Source: CAZESH01 sp964514665 (lineage in GTDB: Bacteria; Bacillota; Bacilli; Paenibacillales; KCTC-25726). Taken from it: a stretch of 37,049 bases of DNA. Made by a program: the position numbers and the translations under genes. The stretch lies in the NCBI GenBank assembly GCA_964514665.1, contig CAZESH010000007.1, positions 1 to 37,049 of the forward strand. Reading direction: 5' to 3'. Below, piece after piece: positions 7,943-16,491 of this stretch. The notes beneath the pieces were generated by a model. That model saw nothing but the letters and a program-made list of their open reading frames with translations, did not search any database and was not told the DNA's origin. Within the stretch, counting starts at the first letter, position 1. Each line of letters opens with the position of its first letter.

Positions 7943-8989
7943 ATGAAACAAGCCCATTTCTGGCCGAGGATTAAAGTTCGTCGCTCCTTGTTGATCGTTG
8001 TAAGCTGCCTAAGCTTGGTCTTTTCTTTCGGCTGTCAGCCCCAGAGCTATCAAAACAACACAAACCAATCGGTCAGACCGCAAGCCAATCAATCTGCCGA
8101 TATATTGAATACCAAGCAATTGTCAATCTCTTCAGATCGAGCCTTCATTCCGGCTCAAGCGATAAAGGGCGTGCGCAGCATTTCGCTTGAAGACTTGGTC
8201 ACGGTGCTGCAGCTGAGAGCGGTATGGAATCAGAACAAGACCGAATATTCCGTGGGAGAAAACGGCGCCGATACAATCCTTACAGTCGGTTCGCGAACTG
8301 CGAAAAAAGGTGACGCAACTGTGGTCCTTATGCAAGCGCCGTTCAAAAAGGACGACAAAATTTATTTGTCGATGGAAGACGCTTTGATGTTGTTCGGGGA
8401 TACGGGGAATTTTCAGAAGAAACCATCGGGAATCGAGGCAATCGGCAAGCAGGTTGAAAACCTTATTGATACGAATGAGCAAAATTTCTTTCAAGACGAT
8501 CCCGATGATCCGTATGCGGACGGTACCGCTTTGTTGGACAAGTCTATCCATTTGACATCAAATGCGGTTGCTGCGGTAAGTTTAAAAAACATCAACATGA
8601 ATTTGCTGATCCAGACTGCCAAAAGATATTTGGGCGTGAAATACCTGTTTGGGGCAGCCCCTTATCCACAGTCCAAACGTTTTGACTGCTCTTCGTACAC
8701 CAAGTACATTTTTGGCAAACAAGGCGTTACCCTGAAAAGAACCGCCCGGGCTCAAGGATGGCAGGGCAATGCTGTGAGCAGAAAAAAACTGAGAACAGGC
8801 GATTTGCTGTTCTTTTATGTGCCGGGTCGCTTCAAAACGAATAAGGTTGTCGGTCATGTGGGCATTTATCTGGGCAACGGAAAGATGATCCATTCCTCCC
8901 GGATCAAAAATAAGGGCGTGCAAATTTCCGGCATTAACAACTCCTGGTGGAAAAAAACCTTTCTCAAAGCGAGGAGAATCGCAATGTAA
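7943..8989 (+). CDS. lipoprotein with C-terminal NlpC/P60 peptidase domain
   Basis: The 348-aa product starts with a basic region and hydrophobic segment ending in a lipobox (SFGC, C31), indicating a membrane-anchored extracellular lipoprotein. Residues about 65-155 look like a copper-amine-oxidase-N-type stalk (RAFIPAQAIKG, KIYLSMEDALMLFGD). Residues about 217-348 form an NlpC/P60 domain with FDCSSYTKY (C249), VGHVGIYLGNG (H305) and KMIHSS (H317) as the likely Cys-His-His site. Such enzymes cleave gamma-D-glutamyl bonds in peptidoglycan peptides. The ribosome binding site AAGGAG sits about 9 nt before ATG. It is a single gene converging with the HD-GYP gene at 9000, only 10 nt away. Confidence 0.88.
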   Translation: MKQAHFWPRIKVRRSLLIVVSCLSLVFSFGCQPQSYQNNTNQSVRPQANQSADILNTKQLSISSDRAFIPAQAIKGVRSISLEDLVTVLQLRAVWNQNKTEYSVGENGADTILTVGSRTAKKGDATVVLMQAPFKKDDKIYLSMEDALMLFGDTGNFQKKPSGIEAIGKQVENLIDTNEQNFFQDDPDDPYADGTALLDKSIHLTSNAVAAVSLKNINMNLLIQTAKRYLGVKYLFGAAPYPQSKRFDCSSYTKYIFGKQGVTLKRTARAQGWQGNAVSRKKLRTGDLLFFYVPGRFKTNKVVGHVGIYLGNGKMIHSSRIKNKGVQISGINNSWWKKTFLKARRIAM

Positions 8990-8999
8990 CGGGGCAGTT

Positions 9000-10049
9000 T
9001 TATAGGTATATGGTTTCGATTTCAAGCGAGCGAAGTTTGGACAGGTCGAAAAATTTTTGCTCGATTTGAATCAAAGGTCTGAAATAATCGCTGGGATTGA
9101 TCATCACGATATAGCCGATTTGGCCGTCTTTCAGGGCTACCTTTTTCCCGATAAAGTTGGGCATCATATGGCTGATGAAGGTATGGACGATCACAGGATC
9201 AAGCTCGCTGAAGCTTAGCCGGTACAATTCTTTAAGCACGACAAGCAAATCGCGTTTTTCCTTATACACTCTGGATGAAATCATCGCGCTGTATACGTCG
9301 GCAACGGCGACGATCTTGGCCAGCGGATGAATTTCTTTGGCTGTCATGCCGTGGGGATATCCTTTGCCGTTAAGACGTTCATGATGCTGCAGCGCAACAG
9401 CGGCAATTTCAGACCCAAGCTTTGATTTTTCGATAATTTCACTACCGTAAACGGTATGATTTTTAATCACTTCAAATTCTTCCGTTGTAAGCATGGCGGG
9501 CTTCTGAAGCAGGGTATTATCCACCCTGCTTTTTCCGATGTCGTGAAGATAACCCGATTTGCCTATGAAAAGCGAATCCATTTCCGAGTAATCGAGCCAT
9601 TTTGCCAGAAAATAGGAAATCATACCGACCTGTACGGAATGATGAAAGGTGTAATCATCCTTTCCGTTCAACGTCAACAGCAGCGAGACGACATCTTTTT
9701 CCTGCTTGAGGCTGTCGACCAGAGGGATGAACGATTGCTGCACAGAGTCCCCGTCAATTTTCCCTTCCTCCAATGCCTGCCCGAATAGGTTCATTACACC
9801 CGAGACAGCTTCATCAAAATGGGGCTGCACATTTTTAATTATGGCTTGGGTTTTTACATCTTTGGGAACGCTTTCGAAAGCGTGGACTCTTCTTTGTATC
9901 TCCACGTATTCAATGTTGTGCCGCTGTAATTTGTATATATCCTCGGCATCAAGCACTTTTTCATTTGACAGCACGTGTAGCCCGTATTGATTAAACACAT
10001 TTCCCAGCAGCAGGTCACCTATTTGAACATCGGAGATATGAACTCTCAT
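9000..10049 (-). CDS. HD-GYP domain protein, probable c-di-GMP phosphodiesterase
   Basis: The 349-aa product has an N-terminal about 120-residue region without recognised catalytic motifs and a C-terminal HD-GYP domain: FHHSVQ (136-138), LHDIGK (H169/D170), the NHTVYG loop and HHERLNGKGYP (222-232). HD-GYP enzymes hydrolyse cyclic di-GMP. The Asp usual in HHExxDGxGYP is Asn here (HHERLNGKGYP), a deviation seen directly; its effect is unknown. No transmembrane segment is visible, so it is probably cytosolic. The start is ATG at 10049 with GAGGTGA 5-10 nt upstream. A second HD-GYP gene of matching domain layout lies at 11258 on the opposite strand. Confidence 0.88.
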   Translation of the reverse strand: MRVHISDVQIGDLLLGNVFNQYGLHVLSNEKVLDAEDIYKLQRHNIEYVEIQRRVHAFESVPKDVKTQAIIKNVQPHFDEAVSGVMNLFGQALEEGKIDGDSVQQSFIPLVDSLKQEKDVVSLLLTLNGKDDYTFHHSVQVGMISYFLAKWLDYSEMDSLFIGKSGYLHDIGKSRVDNTLLQKPAMLTTEEFEVIKNHTVYGSEIIEKSKLGSEIAAVALQHHERLNGKGYPHGMTAKEIHPLAKIVAVADVYSAMISSRVYKEKRDLLVVLKELYRLSFSELDPVIVHTFISHMMPNFIGKKVALKDGQIGYIVMINPSDYFRPLIQIEQKFFDLSKLRSLEIETIYL

Positions 10050-10086
10050 GGTTCACCTCGGAAGACTTGAGATTTTTGATATGATA

Positions 10087-10115
10087 ATAGTAACAAGATT
10101 CACAAAAATAGACAA
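10087..10115 (-). promoter_or_regulatory. probable promoter of HD-GYP gene at 9000-10049
   Basis: On the minus strand TTGTCT (10115-10110) and TACTAT (10092-10087) are 17 nt apart, about 38 nt upstream of the start codon. Spacing and sequence fit sigma-A. Confidence 0.45.
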
Positions 10116-10191
10116 TAAGCAAAGATAGAGAGATTACCCAAAAGGGTTTGAAGATCGACAGTTTTTGTGCTTATTCGAGCAATTTCTACGG

Positions 10192-10221
10192 TTGTGCGTA
10201 ACGCATGCACAGACGTATAAT
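10192..10221 (+). promoter_or_regulatory. probable promoter of uppP with embedded palindrome
   Basis: TTGTGC (10192-10197) and a perfect TATAAT (10216-10221) are separated by 18 nt. TGCGTAACGCA at about 10195-10205, an odd-centred palindrome, overlaps the -35 and could be an operator. The rest of the 236-bp gap between the divergent genes shows no other feature I can support. Confidence 0.45.
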
Positions 10222-10285
10222 TAAAAGGGTTTAAAAGATTGATAAATAAGCCCATTATTCCATTTGGAAAGGAACTTGCCAAGCT

Positions 10286-11107
10286 ATGTTCAGTATTTGG
10301 ATAGCGATCGTAATCGGAATTATTGAAGGTTTGACTGAATTTTTGCCTGTATCGTCAACAGGCCACATGATTTTGGCAGGACATATGATCGGATTTCAAG
10401 GGGACAAGGCGGATACTTTTGAAATTGTAATCCAGTTGGGAGCCATTCTGGCCGTTGTTGTTCTGTATTGGAAGCGAATCATGAGGCTCTTCGGACTGCT
10501 GTCGGTAAAAAGCCCGGGCAAGAATGCGGAGCGGCAGCTTAATTTGATTCATATCCTGGTTGCCATCGTTCCTGTTTTGATTCTTGCCTATCTGCTCCGT
10601 CACTTTATCAAGGGTGTGCTTTTCTCACCCCAAACCGTATTGATCGGGCTCGTACTCGGCGGCATCTTCATGATTATCGCAGAAAAAAAACAGCCGTCGG
10701 TTACGGCAGAAACTTTGGATGGAATTACATATCGCCAGGCTTTTTTTATCGGCTTGTCGCAAATTCTCTCGCTTTGGCCGGGGTTTTCGCGCTCGGGAGC
10801 GACCATCGCAGGGGGGATGCTGGCGGGCGCGAGCAGAGCCGCTTCCGCAGATTTCACCTTCATTATCGCAATTCCGGTAATGTTCGCAGCAACGGGCTAT
10901 GAATTTCTGAAAAGCTATCATTCCTTGTCCACAAGCGATCTCGGCTTTTTTGCGGTCGGCTTTATCGTTTCATTTATCGTTGCGCTGCTGGCAGTAGCAA
11001 CCTTCATCAAATTGGTGCAGAAGCTTAAATTGACTTATTTTTCCTACTATCGTTTTGTGCTGGCTGCCGTGTTTCTTGCGTATTATTTGTTTGTTGCCGG
11101 ATTCTAG
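10286..11107 (+). CDS. uppP: undecaprenyl-diphosphatase (BacA family)
   Basis: The 273-aa product has the two BacA/UppP signature blocks: EGLTEFLPVSSTGHMI (residues about 11-26) and LWPGFSRSGATIAGGM (about 163-178). The remainder forms roughly seven or eight hydrophobic helices, as expected for this integral membrane enzyme. It recycles undecaprenyl diphosphate to the monophosphate lipid carrier used for peptidoglycan and wall polymers, and its activity protects against bacitracin. Length matches the family. The start is ATG at 10286 with AAAGGAA upstream. It is monocistronic, with a promoter about 65 nt upstream and a terminator just after the stop. Confidence 0.96.
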   Translation: MFSIWIAIVIGIIEGLTEFLPVSSTGHMILAGHMIGFQGDKADTFEIVIQLGAILAVVVLYWKRIMRLFGLLSVKSPGKNAERQLNLIHILVAIVPVLILAYLLRHFIKGVLFSPQTVLIGLVLGGIFMIIAEKKQPSVTAETLDGITYRQAFFIGLSQILSLWPGFSRSGATIAGGMLAGASRAASADFTFIIAIPVMFAATGYEFLKSYHSLSTSDLGFFAVGFIVSFIVALLAVATFIKLVQKLKLTYFSYYRFVLAAVFLAYYLFVAGF

Positions 11108-11124
11108 ATGCTGTCGTGCTTATG

Positions 11125-11152
11125 AAAACCGTGTCGATTTGACGCGGTTTTT
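11125..11152 (+). terminator. intrinsic terminator after uppP
   Basis: AAAACCGTGTC pairs with GACGCGGTTTT (one T-G pair) around a 5-nt loop, ending in five T. Confidence 0.85.
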
Positions 11153-11257
11153 GTATTGCTCTTTTTAATATTTTGTTTTACATTATGCATAACAATTATA
11201 AATTTTATTGTTTAATCCAGGGTTCACTACAGCATAGAAATGAAGGGAGGGAATTAA

Positions 11258-12361
11258 TTGCGTTTGCTTCCAATAAACACAGTTCGGTCCGGGATGAAAT
11301 TAGGGAAAAGCATATACAGCGAGGATGGACGCGTCCTTTTGGGAGAACATGTGGAATTATCCGATCGCCTGATAAAAAGACTCGCTGATTTTGGCATTTC
11401 GTATTTATATGTAGAAGATCCAAGAACGGACGATATCTCCGTTGAAGAGATTATCTCCGACGAAACCCGAATCAAGGCGCTGTCTCAGATCCGTTCCTCG
11501 TTTCGAAATATCATGGAAAATTCGACCAGAAAAAGAACGGGAACCGAGCAGCTTGGCAAGGTTTTCGGAGATGTGCTGAAAATGATCATTGATGATATCA
11601 GCAGCCATAAGGAAGCGATGGTGATACTGTCCAACATCAGTATATCCGATCAATACCTGTTTCATCATTCCCTGAATGTATGCATATATTCGACGATACT
11701 CGGGATCTCCCATGGCTATAATAAAGAACAGCTCAACATATTAGGCTTAGGGGCGCTGCTGCACGATGTCGGAAAATTAAGAATTTCTCAGGAAATACTT
11801 TATAAACCAGGGAAGCTGTCGGAGCTTGAATTTGCTGAAATCAGGCGCCATACAGAGCTTGGTTTTGACATGCTGAGGAAGGAATCGACGATTCCTTTGT
11901 TGTCCGCACACTGCGCGCTGCAGCACCACGAACGCTTGGACGGTTCGGGATATCCCCGCGGATTGTCGGGAGATCAGATTCATGATTTCGGAAAGCTGAT
12001 CGGGTTGGTGGATGTATATGACGCCATGACCTCTCATCGGGTATACCGTCCAGCCATGCTTCCCCATCAAGCGATGGAGACCTTGTTTGCAGGATCCGGC
12101 ACATTATTCAATCAGCAGTTCATCGAGATTTTTCGCGACAAAATCGCAACTTATCCCATAGGTTTGACTGTCCGGCTGAACAGCGGCGAATCGGCGGTTG
12201 TAGTGAAGATCCATGCGTTTTGCCCCTACCGTCCTGTAGTCAGGGTGCTGAACGATGCACAGGGACAACCATTGAAGCAGCCCTACGAAATTGATTTGGC
12301 GGAAAAGCTGTCTGTAATGATTAATGGAATCGAAGACGCACAGCCAATCGAGCTTGTATAG
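11258..12361 (+). CDS. HD-GYP domain protein, probable c-di-GMP phosphodiesterase
   Basis: The 367-aa product has an N-terminal segment that begins MRLLPINTVRSGMKLGKSI, a DUF3391-like opening often found before HD-GYP domains, and an intact HD-GYP domain: FHHSLN (136-138), LHDVGK (H169/D170), RRHTELG and HHERLDGSGYP (223-233). The canonical catalytic and metal residues are all present, unlike the Asn variant in the paralog at 9000. The start is TTG at 11258, chosen because AGGGAGGG precedes it at ideal spacing and the next in-frame ATG codons fall well inside the conserved N-terminal region. A terminator follows the stop. It lacks membrane helices and any visible partner cyclase. Confidence 0.9.
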   Translation: MRLLPINTVRSGMKLGKSIYSEDGRVLLGEHVELSDRLIKRLADFGISYLYVEDPRTDDISVEEIISDETRIKALSQIRSSFRNIMENSTRKRTGTEQLGKVFGDVLKMIIDDISSHKEAMVILSNISISDQYLFHHSLNVCIYSTILGISHGYNKEQLNILGLGALLHDVGKLRISQEILYKPGKLSELEFAEIRRHTELGFDMLRKESTIPLLSAHCALQHHERLDGSGYPRGLSGDQIHDFGKLIGLVDVYDAMTSHRVYRPAMLPHQAMETLFAGSGTLFNQQFIEIFRDKIATYPIGLTVRLNSGESAVVVKIHAFCPYRPVVRVLNDAQGQPLKQPYEIDLAEKLSVMINGIEDAQPIELV

Positions 12362-12390
12362 GGCGAAGAACAGAAAGCTGGTAATTTCCG

Positions 12391-12417
12391 GGGTGAAGCT
12401 GGGCTTCACTCTTTTTT
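12391..12417 (+). terminator. intrinsic terminator after HD-GYP gene
   Basis: GTGAAGC and GCTTCAC pair around a 3-nt loop, with flanking G-T pairs, and are followed by CTTTTTT. Confidence 0.75.
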
Positions 12418-12543
12418 GGGTTTGCGGTTTTTTTTGCAGCCGGATTCAGTTACAATAATAAAAAAGTTTACGAAAACCGTCACCTAAGGGCGAAAATCGA
12501 AAGTGCCGTGCCTATAAGCAAAAATGATTGAAGGACTGAGAAA

Positions 12544-13653
12544 ATGAAACCTATTCCGCTTACATTTCGTAATGATCCTTGGGATCCGATTCATTCATTA
12601 AAAAAACACGGCAGGCATGTCCTGACAAGTGTTGAATTTACAATGACCCAGTTATGCAACATGCGCTGCGAGCATTGCGCCGTGGGCGAAACGCTGGCTG
12701 CCGCAGAAGGTGAGCGAATTCCTTTGAAAACCGTTTTGCAGCGTCTGGATGAAATGGAGCACCTTGAAACCATCAGCATCACCGGAGGAGAACCCGCTTA
12801 TTCTCCGCAAACGGTCACGAATTATATTGTTCCGCTGCTGAAATATGCACGGGAAAGAGGCATCCAAAGCCAGCTCAACTCCAACGCAACTTTGAATTAC
12901 AGTCGTTATGAGGAGATGGCTCCGTTTCTGGATGTGCTGCATATTTCGTTTAATTATTTGAATGCCGGCGATTTTCACGAAATCGGCTTCTCCCGATCCG
13001 CTTGCCCCGTAGGGAAAGAAACGGCCCAAAAGCTTTTTGGTCAGATGGTGGAAAATACAACGCGCTTAAGTAGGGAAGGATTATTTATATCTGCGGAATC
13101 GATGATTAATTATCGTACATACGGTAAGCTGGACCGCATTCATCGCTTGATAGCCGAGATGGGCTGCCGCAGGCACGAGGTTCATCCCATGTATCCGAGT
13201 TCATTTGCCGCCGAGCTGCCGATTTTGGGCAAGGAACAGTTCATGGAGGAAATTGAACGTCTGCTTGCCGGCAGACATCCCGATGTCTGGATTTTGTTCG
13301 GCACCTTGCCGTTTTTCCAATGCAGCAATTCGTCCAGGGAAAGACAGCTGCTTGAGACACTTCGCAATGAGCCGAATTTATCGGTCAGAAATGATCCCGA
13401 CGGACGCAACCGTTTAAACGTCAATTTATTTACGGGTGAGCTGTTCGTCACCGATTTTGCAGATTTGCCTGCACTTGGCAATGTGAAAAACGATCGCTTG
13501 GATCAGGTGTTTGAGCAGTGGACAAGCCACCCTTTATACCATAAGGTCAACTGTTATTGTCCTTCCGCCGGCTGCTGCGGTCCGAATTTGCTTGTGGCCG
13601 ACATGTATTATCGCAATGAGGACTTTCATAAGAAACAGGCTGTATGGTCATAA
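12544..13653 (+). CDS. yfkAB: radical SAM protein with C-terminal CxCxxxxC motif (YfkAB type)
   Basis: The 369-aa product carries the radical SAM Fe4S4 motif CNMRCEHC (CxxxCxxC, residues about 38-45) and the glycine-rich SITGGEPAY SAM-binding block (about 78-86). At the C-terminus is NCYCPSAGCCGPN, a CxCxxxxC cluster like that of the YfkAB group. In some Bacillus genomes the gene appears as separate yfkA and yfkB; here it is a single frame. The substrate is not known to me; the C-terminal cysteines may bind an auxiliary cluster. The start is ATG at 12544; only a weak GGACTGAG precedes it. It is followed, 73 nt after the stop, by an unrelated membrane-protein gene. Confidence 0.85.
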   Translation: MKPIPLTFRNDPWDPIHSLKKHGRHVLTSVEFTMTQLCNMRCEHCAVGETLAAAEGERIPLKTVLQRLDEMEHLETISITGGEPAYSPQTVTNYIVPLLKYARERGIQSQLNSNATLNYSRYEEMAPFLDVLHISFNYLNAGDFHEIGFSRSACPVGKETAQKLFGQMVENTTRLSREGLFISAESMINYRTYGKLDRIHRLIAEMGCRRHEVHPMYPSSFAAELPILGKEQFMEEIERLLAGRHPDVWILFGTLPFFQCSNSSRERQLLETLRNEPNLSVRNDPDGRNRLNVNLFTGELFVTDFADLPALGNVKNDRLDQVFEQWTSHPLYHKVNCYCPSAGCCGPNLLVADMYYRNEDFHKKQAVWS

Positions 13654-13695
13654 GAAGCGAATCGAATCAAACAAATGAAGCGCAAAGGGGGTATT

Positions 13696-13717
13696 CTCCG
13701 GGTAGCATTTACCGGAG
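13696..13717 (+). promoter_or_regulatory. hairpin enclosing the ribosome binding site of the CorC-type gene
   Basis: CTCCGG (13696-13701) can pair perfectly with CCGGAG (13712-13717) over a 10-nt loop. The right arm contains the GGAG that serves the GTG start at 13727. In the folded form the Shine-Dalgarno bases would be hidden, so translation could be modulated. No T-tract follows, so it is not a terminator. Confidence 0.45.
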
Positions 13718-13726
13718 AAACAATTA

Positions 13727-15058
13727 GTGGAAGGAATCGGATTTCATGCCGGATCGGTTACATTAAATCTGCTGTTGGTGCTGCTGCTCGTTGTGCTGAA
13801 CGGCTGTTTTGTGGCAGCCGAATTCGCTTTGGTGAAGGTCAGGCAATCGCGGCTTACGCAGCTGGTAAATGAAGGCGTCAAGCGGGCCAAATTCGCCCTT
13901 CACGTCAACCGCCAACTGGATGCGTATTTGTCAGCGACCCAATTAGGCATTACTTTCACTTCGCTCGGCTTGGGCTGGGTGGGTGAACCGGCCATTTCAG
14001 AAATGGTCGTGCATCCGTTCCTGAACGTATTGGGAATCGAGAATAAGCTGCTGACCGACTCGGTTTCCTTTATCCTTGCATTTGCCATCATAACATTTTT
14101 GCATATCGTGATTGGCGAGCTCGCCCCCAAATCGTTGGCGATCCAAAGATCGGAAGCCGTTTCGCTCTATTTGTCCGCTCCGCTCATCGTATTCCGCAAA
14201 ATATTCTATCCGCTTATCTGGCTGTTGAACGGAGCCGCCAATCGCTTGCTTAAACTGATCGGGATTCATCCGGTGGCCGAGCATGAGTCAGCCCATACCG
14301 AGGAAGAAATCCGGCTGCTTATGGATCAGAGCGTCAAAAGCGGTCATATGGACAAGGATGAGCTGGTTTTACTGGATAATATTTTTGAGTTCTCCGACAG
14401 ATTGGCGAGGGAAGTGATGCTTCCCCGGACGGATATGGACTGCATGTTCATGGAACAAAGCTTCGCGGAGAATTTAAGCCTCGTCTATCAAACCCGGCAT
14501 ACCCGTTATCCTGTTGGTGTCGGAAGCAAGGACGAAATCATCGGCTTTGTGCATGTAATTGATCTGCTGACGGCGGACCCGGATGAAGAACAGGATCTGC
14601 GAAAATTCGTTCGTCCGATTCTTACGGTGCCGGAATCGATGGAAATCAGCCGCGTGCTGAAGCTGATGCAGAAGAGACAGTCCCAGTTAGCCGTTGTTAT
14701 CGATGAATATGGCGGTACTGCGGGGATGCTGACTGCAGAAGACCTGCTGGAAGAAATCGTAGGCGAAATTCAGGATGAATTTGACGACGAGCGGCCTGAT
14801 ATTGAAATCAAGGGAAGTATCACCTCCGTAGACGGAAGAATGCTGCTGGAGGAAGTCAATGAGCAGTTTGATTTAAACATTCAAGACGATGAAGTCGACT
14901 CGATCGGCGGCTGGTTGTTCAAGCAGCTTGAAGGTTCGCCGAAAAAAGGAGACAAGGTAAGTGTGGGAAGCAAGACTTTCGAGGTTGCGGAGGCTGTGCG
15001 GTTGAGAATACTGCGCATTCACATTTACGAGCGAACGGATGACCATTCACCAGCATAA
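13727..15058 (+). CDS. CNNM-CBS-CorC membrane protein (hemolysin C/YhdP-like family)
   Basis: The 443-aa product has an N-terminal CNNM/DUF21 membrane domain with about four hydrophobic segments (residues about 10-170, including LNGCFVAAEFALVKVRQSR), two CBS domains (about 215-335, with LAREVMLPRTDMDCM opening the first and VIDEYGGTAGMLTAEDLLEEIVGEIQDEFD closing the second), and a C-terminal CorC/HlyC transporter-associated domain. Members of this family are linked to magnesium or cobalt efflux; 'hemolysin' is a historic label. The start is GTG at 13727 with GGAG 9 nt upstream; no in-frame ATG occurs before the first helix. The ribosome binding site is part of a small hairpin. Confidence 0.92.
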   Translation: MEGIGFHAGSVTLNLLLVLLLVVLNGCFVAAEFALVKVRQSRLTQLVNEGVKRAKFALHVNRQLDAYLSATQLGITFTSLGLGWVGEPAISEMVVHPFLNVLGIENKLLTDSVSFILAFAIITFLHIVIGELAPKSLAIQRSEAVSLYLSAPLIVFRKIFYPLIWLLNGAANRLLKLIGIHPVAEHESAHTEEEIRLLMDQSVKSGHMDKDELVLLDNIFEFSDRLAREVMLPRTDMDCMFMEQSFAENLSLVYQTRHTRYPVGVGSKDEIIGFVHVIDLLTADPDEEQDLRKFVRPILTVPESMEISRVLKLMQKRQSQLAVVIDEYGGTAGMLTAEDLLEEIVGEIQDEFDDERPDIEIKGSITSVDGRMLLEEVNEQFDLNIQDDEVDSIGGWLFKQLEGSPKKGDKVSVGSKTFEVAEAVRLRILRIHIYERTDDHSPA

Positions 15059-15114
15059 CGGTTGAACAGGGGTTATTTTGTTACAAAATCGGTTGAAGAG
15101 GAAGGGATAAATCG

Positions 15115-16161
15115 ATGTCTTTAAGAACGATTGTATTAATCGCGCTTGGACTCGGCTTCTTGTACGGGCTGTTTACGGTGGGATCGCCATTTTTACTGGC
15201 CATCATATTCGCGATTTTATTGGAACCGATTAATTTGTTTCTGATGAAGTATGCGCGTATGAACAGAGTTTCCGCCGTAACCCTGGTTTGTACCGTCTTC
15301 ACTTTGGTGCTGACATTGATTATGTATGTAATCGGCTTTAAGGTGATTACGGAATCGTATTTTTACTTGACCCGGCTGCCGGATTATCTGAATAATCTTA
15401 ATTATTTTGTGCAGCAGACGATTCACAAGACACAGCTGTTTTACGAAACGCTGCCGGCGGATACAGCTGCACAGCTGCAGCAGGGAGCCGAATCGGGAAT
15501 AAATGCATTGATGAGCACACTCGAGAGCATAGTCGGCTCGTTATCCGCTTCCTTGCTCAATTTTGCCAAAATGATCCCGAATTTCTTTATTTTCTTTCTT
15601 GTTTTCATCGTCGGGCTTTATTTATTCAGCTTCAGTCTGAATACGCTGAAAGGCTCCTTCTTGACGCTGTTTGAGGAGAAATCCCGCAATAAAGTGGAGG
15701 AAGTGTTGGACAAGCTGAGAAATGCAATCTTCGGATTTATCCGCGCGCAGCTTCTGATCAGCTCTCTTACCTATATCATTACGCTGATCGGCCTGATGAT
15801 TCTGCGTATCGATTTCGCCATCGCATTGGCGCTGCTGGTGATCATTGTCGATATACTGCCGATCCTGGGGACAGGCTCGGTGCTCATTCCCTGGGCCGTA
15901 TATTTGCTTGTGCAGGGAGACAGCTTTGTAGGATTCGGCTTAATCGTGCTTTATTTGGTCATTACGATTGTCCGCAGATTGGTCGAACCGAAAATTCTCG
16001 GGGACTCCGTCGGTATCGGCGCTTTGTCCGCGCTTATCAGCATGTATGTCGGCTTCAAGCTGGTCGGGGTGATCGGACTATTTCTGGGACCGATTGTAGT
16101 CATTATTTATCAAGCGATGCAGAAGGTGGGATTATTGAATATTAAAATAAAATTGGAGTAA
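15115..16161 (+). CDS. AI-2E family (PF01594-type) membrane transporter
   Basis: The 348-aa product has about seven or eight hydrophobic helices and the late family blocks VVIIVDILPILGTGSVLIPWAVY, VRRLVEPKILGDSVGIGALSALISMYVGFKLVG and LFLGPIVVIIYQA. The family includes YtvI and YueF of Bacillus and proposed AI-2 exporters or Na+/H+ antiporters; substrate cannot be told from sequence. The start is ATG at 15115 with GGAAGGGAT upstream. It follows the CorC-type gene by 56 nt in the same direction and may be co-transcribed with it. Element A starts 23 nt after the stop. Confidence 0.88.
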   Translation: MSLRTIVLIALGLGFLYGLFTVGSPFLLAIIFAILLEPINLFLMKYARMNRVSAVTLVCTVFTLVLTLIMYVIGFKVITESYFYLTRLPDYLNNLNYFVQQTIHKTQLFYETLPADTAAQLQQGAESGINALMSTLESIVGSLSASLLNFAKMIPNFFIFFLVFIVGLYLFSFSLNTLKGSFLTLFEEKSRNKVEEVLDKLRNAIFGFIRAQLLISSLTYIITLIGLMILRIDFAIALALLVIIVDILPILGTGSVLIPWAVYLLVQGDSFVGFGLIVLYLVITIVRRLVEPKILGDSVGIGALSALISMYVGFKLVGVIGLFLGPIVVIIYQAMQKVGLLNIKIKLE

Positions 16162-16183
16162 TGAAGCTGGTTAATGTTCATAA

Positions 16184-16327
16184 AGGTTGGAGGGGGTTCT
16201 GTTTCAGGTGAGTTCTCCCCTTTATGCAAATGCTTTGATGGTTCTTGGTCTGTCAGGTCCGGACTGGTCATTCTCACATCTTCGCAGGAAAGCAATCGAA
16301 TCTGAAACAGAACCCCCCTCCTAACTT
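16184..16327. repeat. palindromic dispersed element, copy A
   Basis: Outer arms TTGGAGGGGGTTCTGTTTCAG (split here as TTGGAGGGGG + TTCTGTTTCAG, 16187-16207) and CTGAAACAGAA + CCCCCCTCCTAA (16302-16324) are near-perfect reverse complements. The interior contains ATGCAAATGCTT, GATGGTTCTTGGTCTGTCAGG (as GATGGTTCTT + GGTCTGTCAGG) and CGGACTGGTCAT, then a GGAAAG collar. The interior aligns closely with the reverse complement of the left half of copy C at 30709. About 45 nt containing the second inner repeat are missing. It lies just after the stop of the AI-2E gene. The 16162-16491 gap holds only this element, a terminator and the cotJ leader. Confidence 0.8.
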
Positions 16328-16385
16328 AACCGAACCCAAAACCAAAAGTGTCAACTGCCAAACCCTTTAATACTTGTATCAACCC

Positions 16386-16409
16386 AACGCCCTTGCAGGG
16401 CGTTTTTTT
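16386..16409 (+). terminator. intrinsic terminator between element A and cotJA
   Basis: AACGCCCT and AGGGCGTT pair perfectly around TGC and are followed by a run of T. It closes the upstream transcription unit before the spore-coat operon. Confidence 0.85.
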
Positions 16410-16491
16410 ATTGGAGCTTTAACCAATGTTGGGCATCTGTCATATGCTGGAGAATAAGGTTGCAAAAACAATCTGGAAGGAGGCAGCAGAT

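Noticed and set aside
10100..10282. 60-aa minus-strand frame upstream of uppP
   Set aside because: It overlaps both candidate promoters and shows no ribosome binding site or protein-like composition.
16184..16327. Reading element A as an ordinary intrinsic terminator
   Set aside because: The loop is over 90 nt, no T-tract follows the right arm, and a normal terminator exists at 16386-16409.
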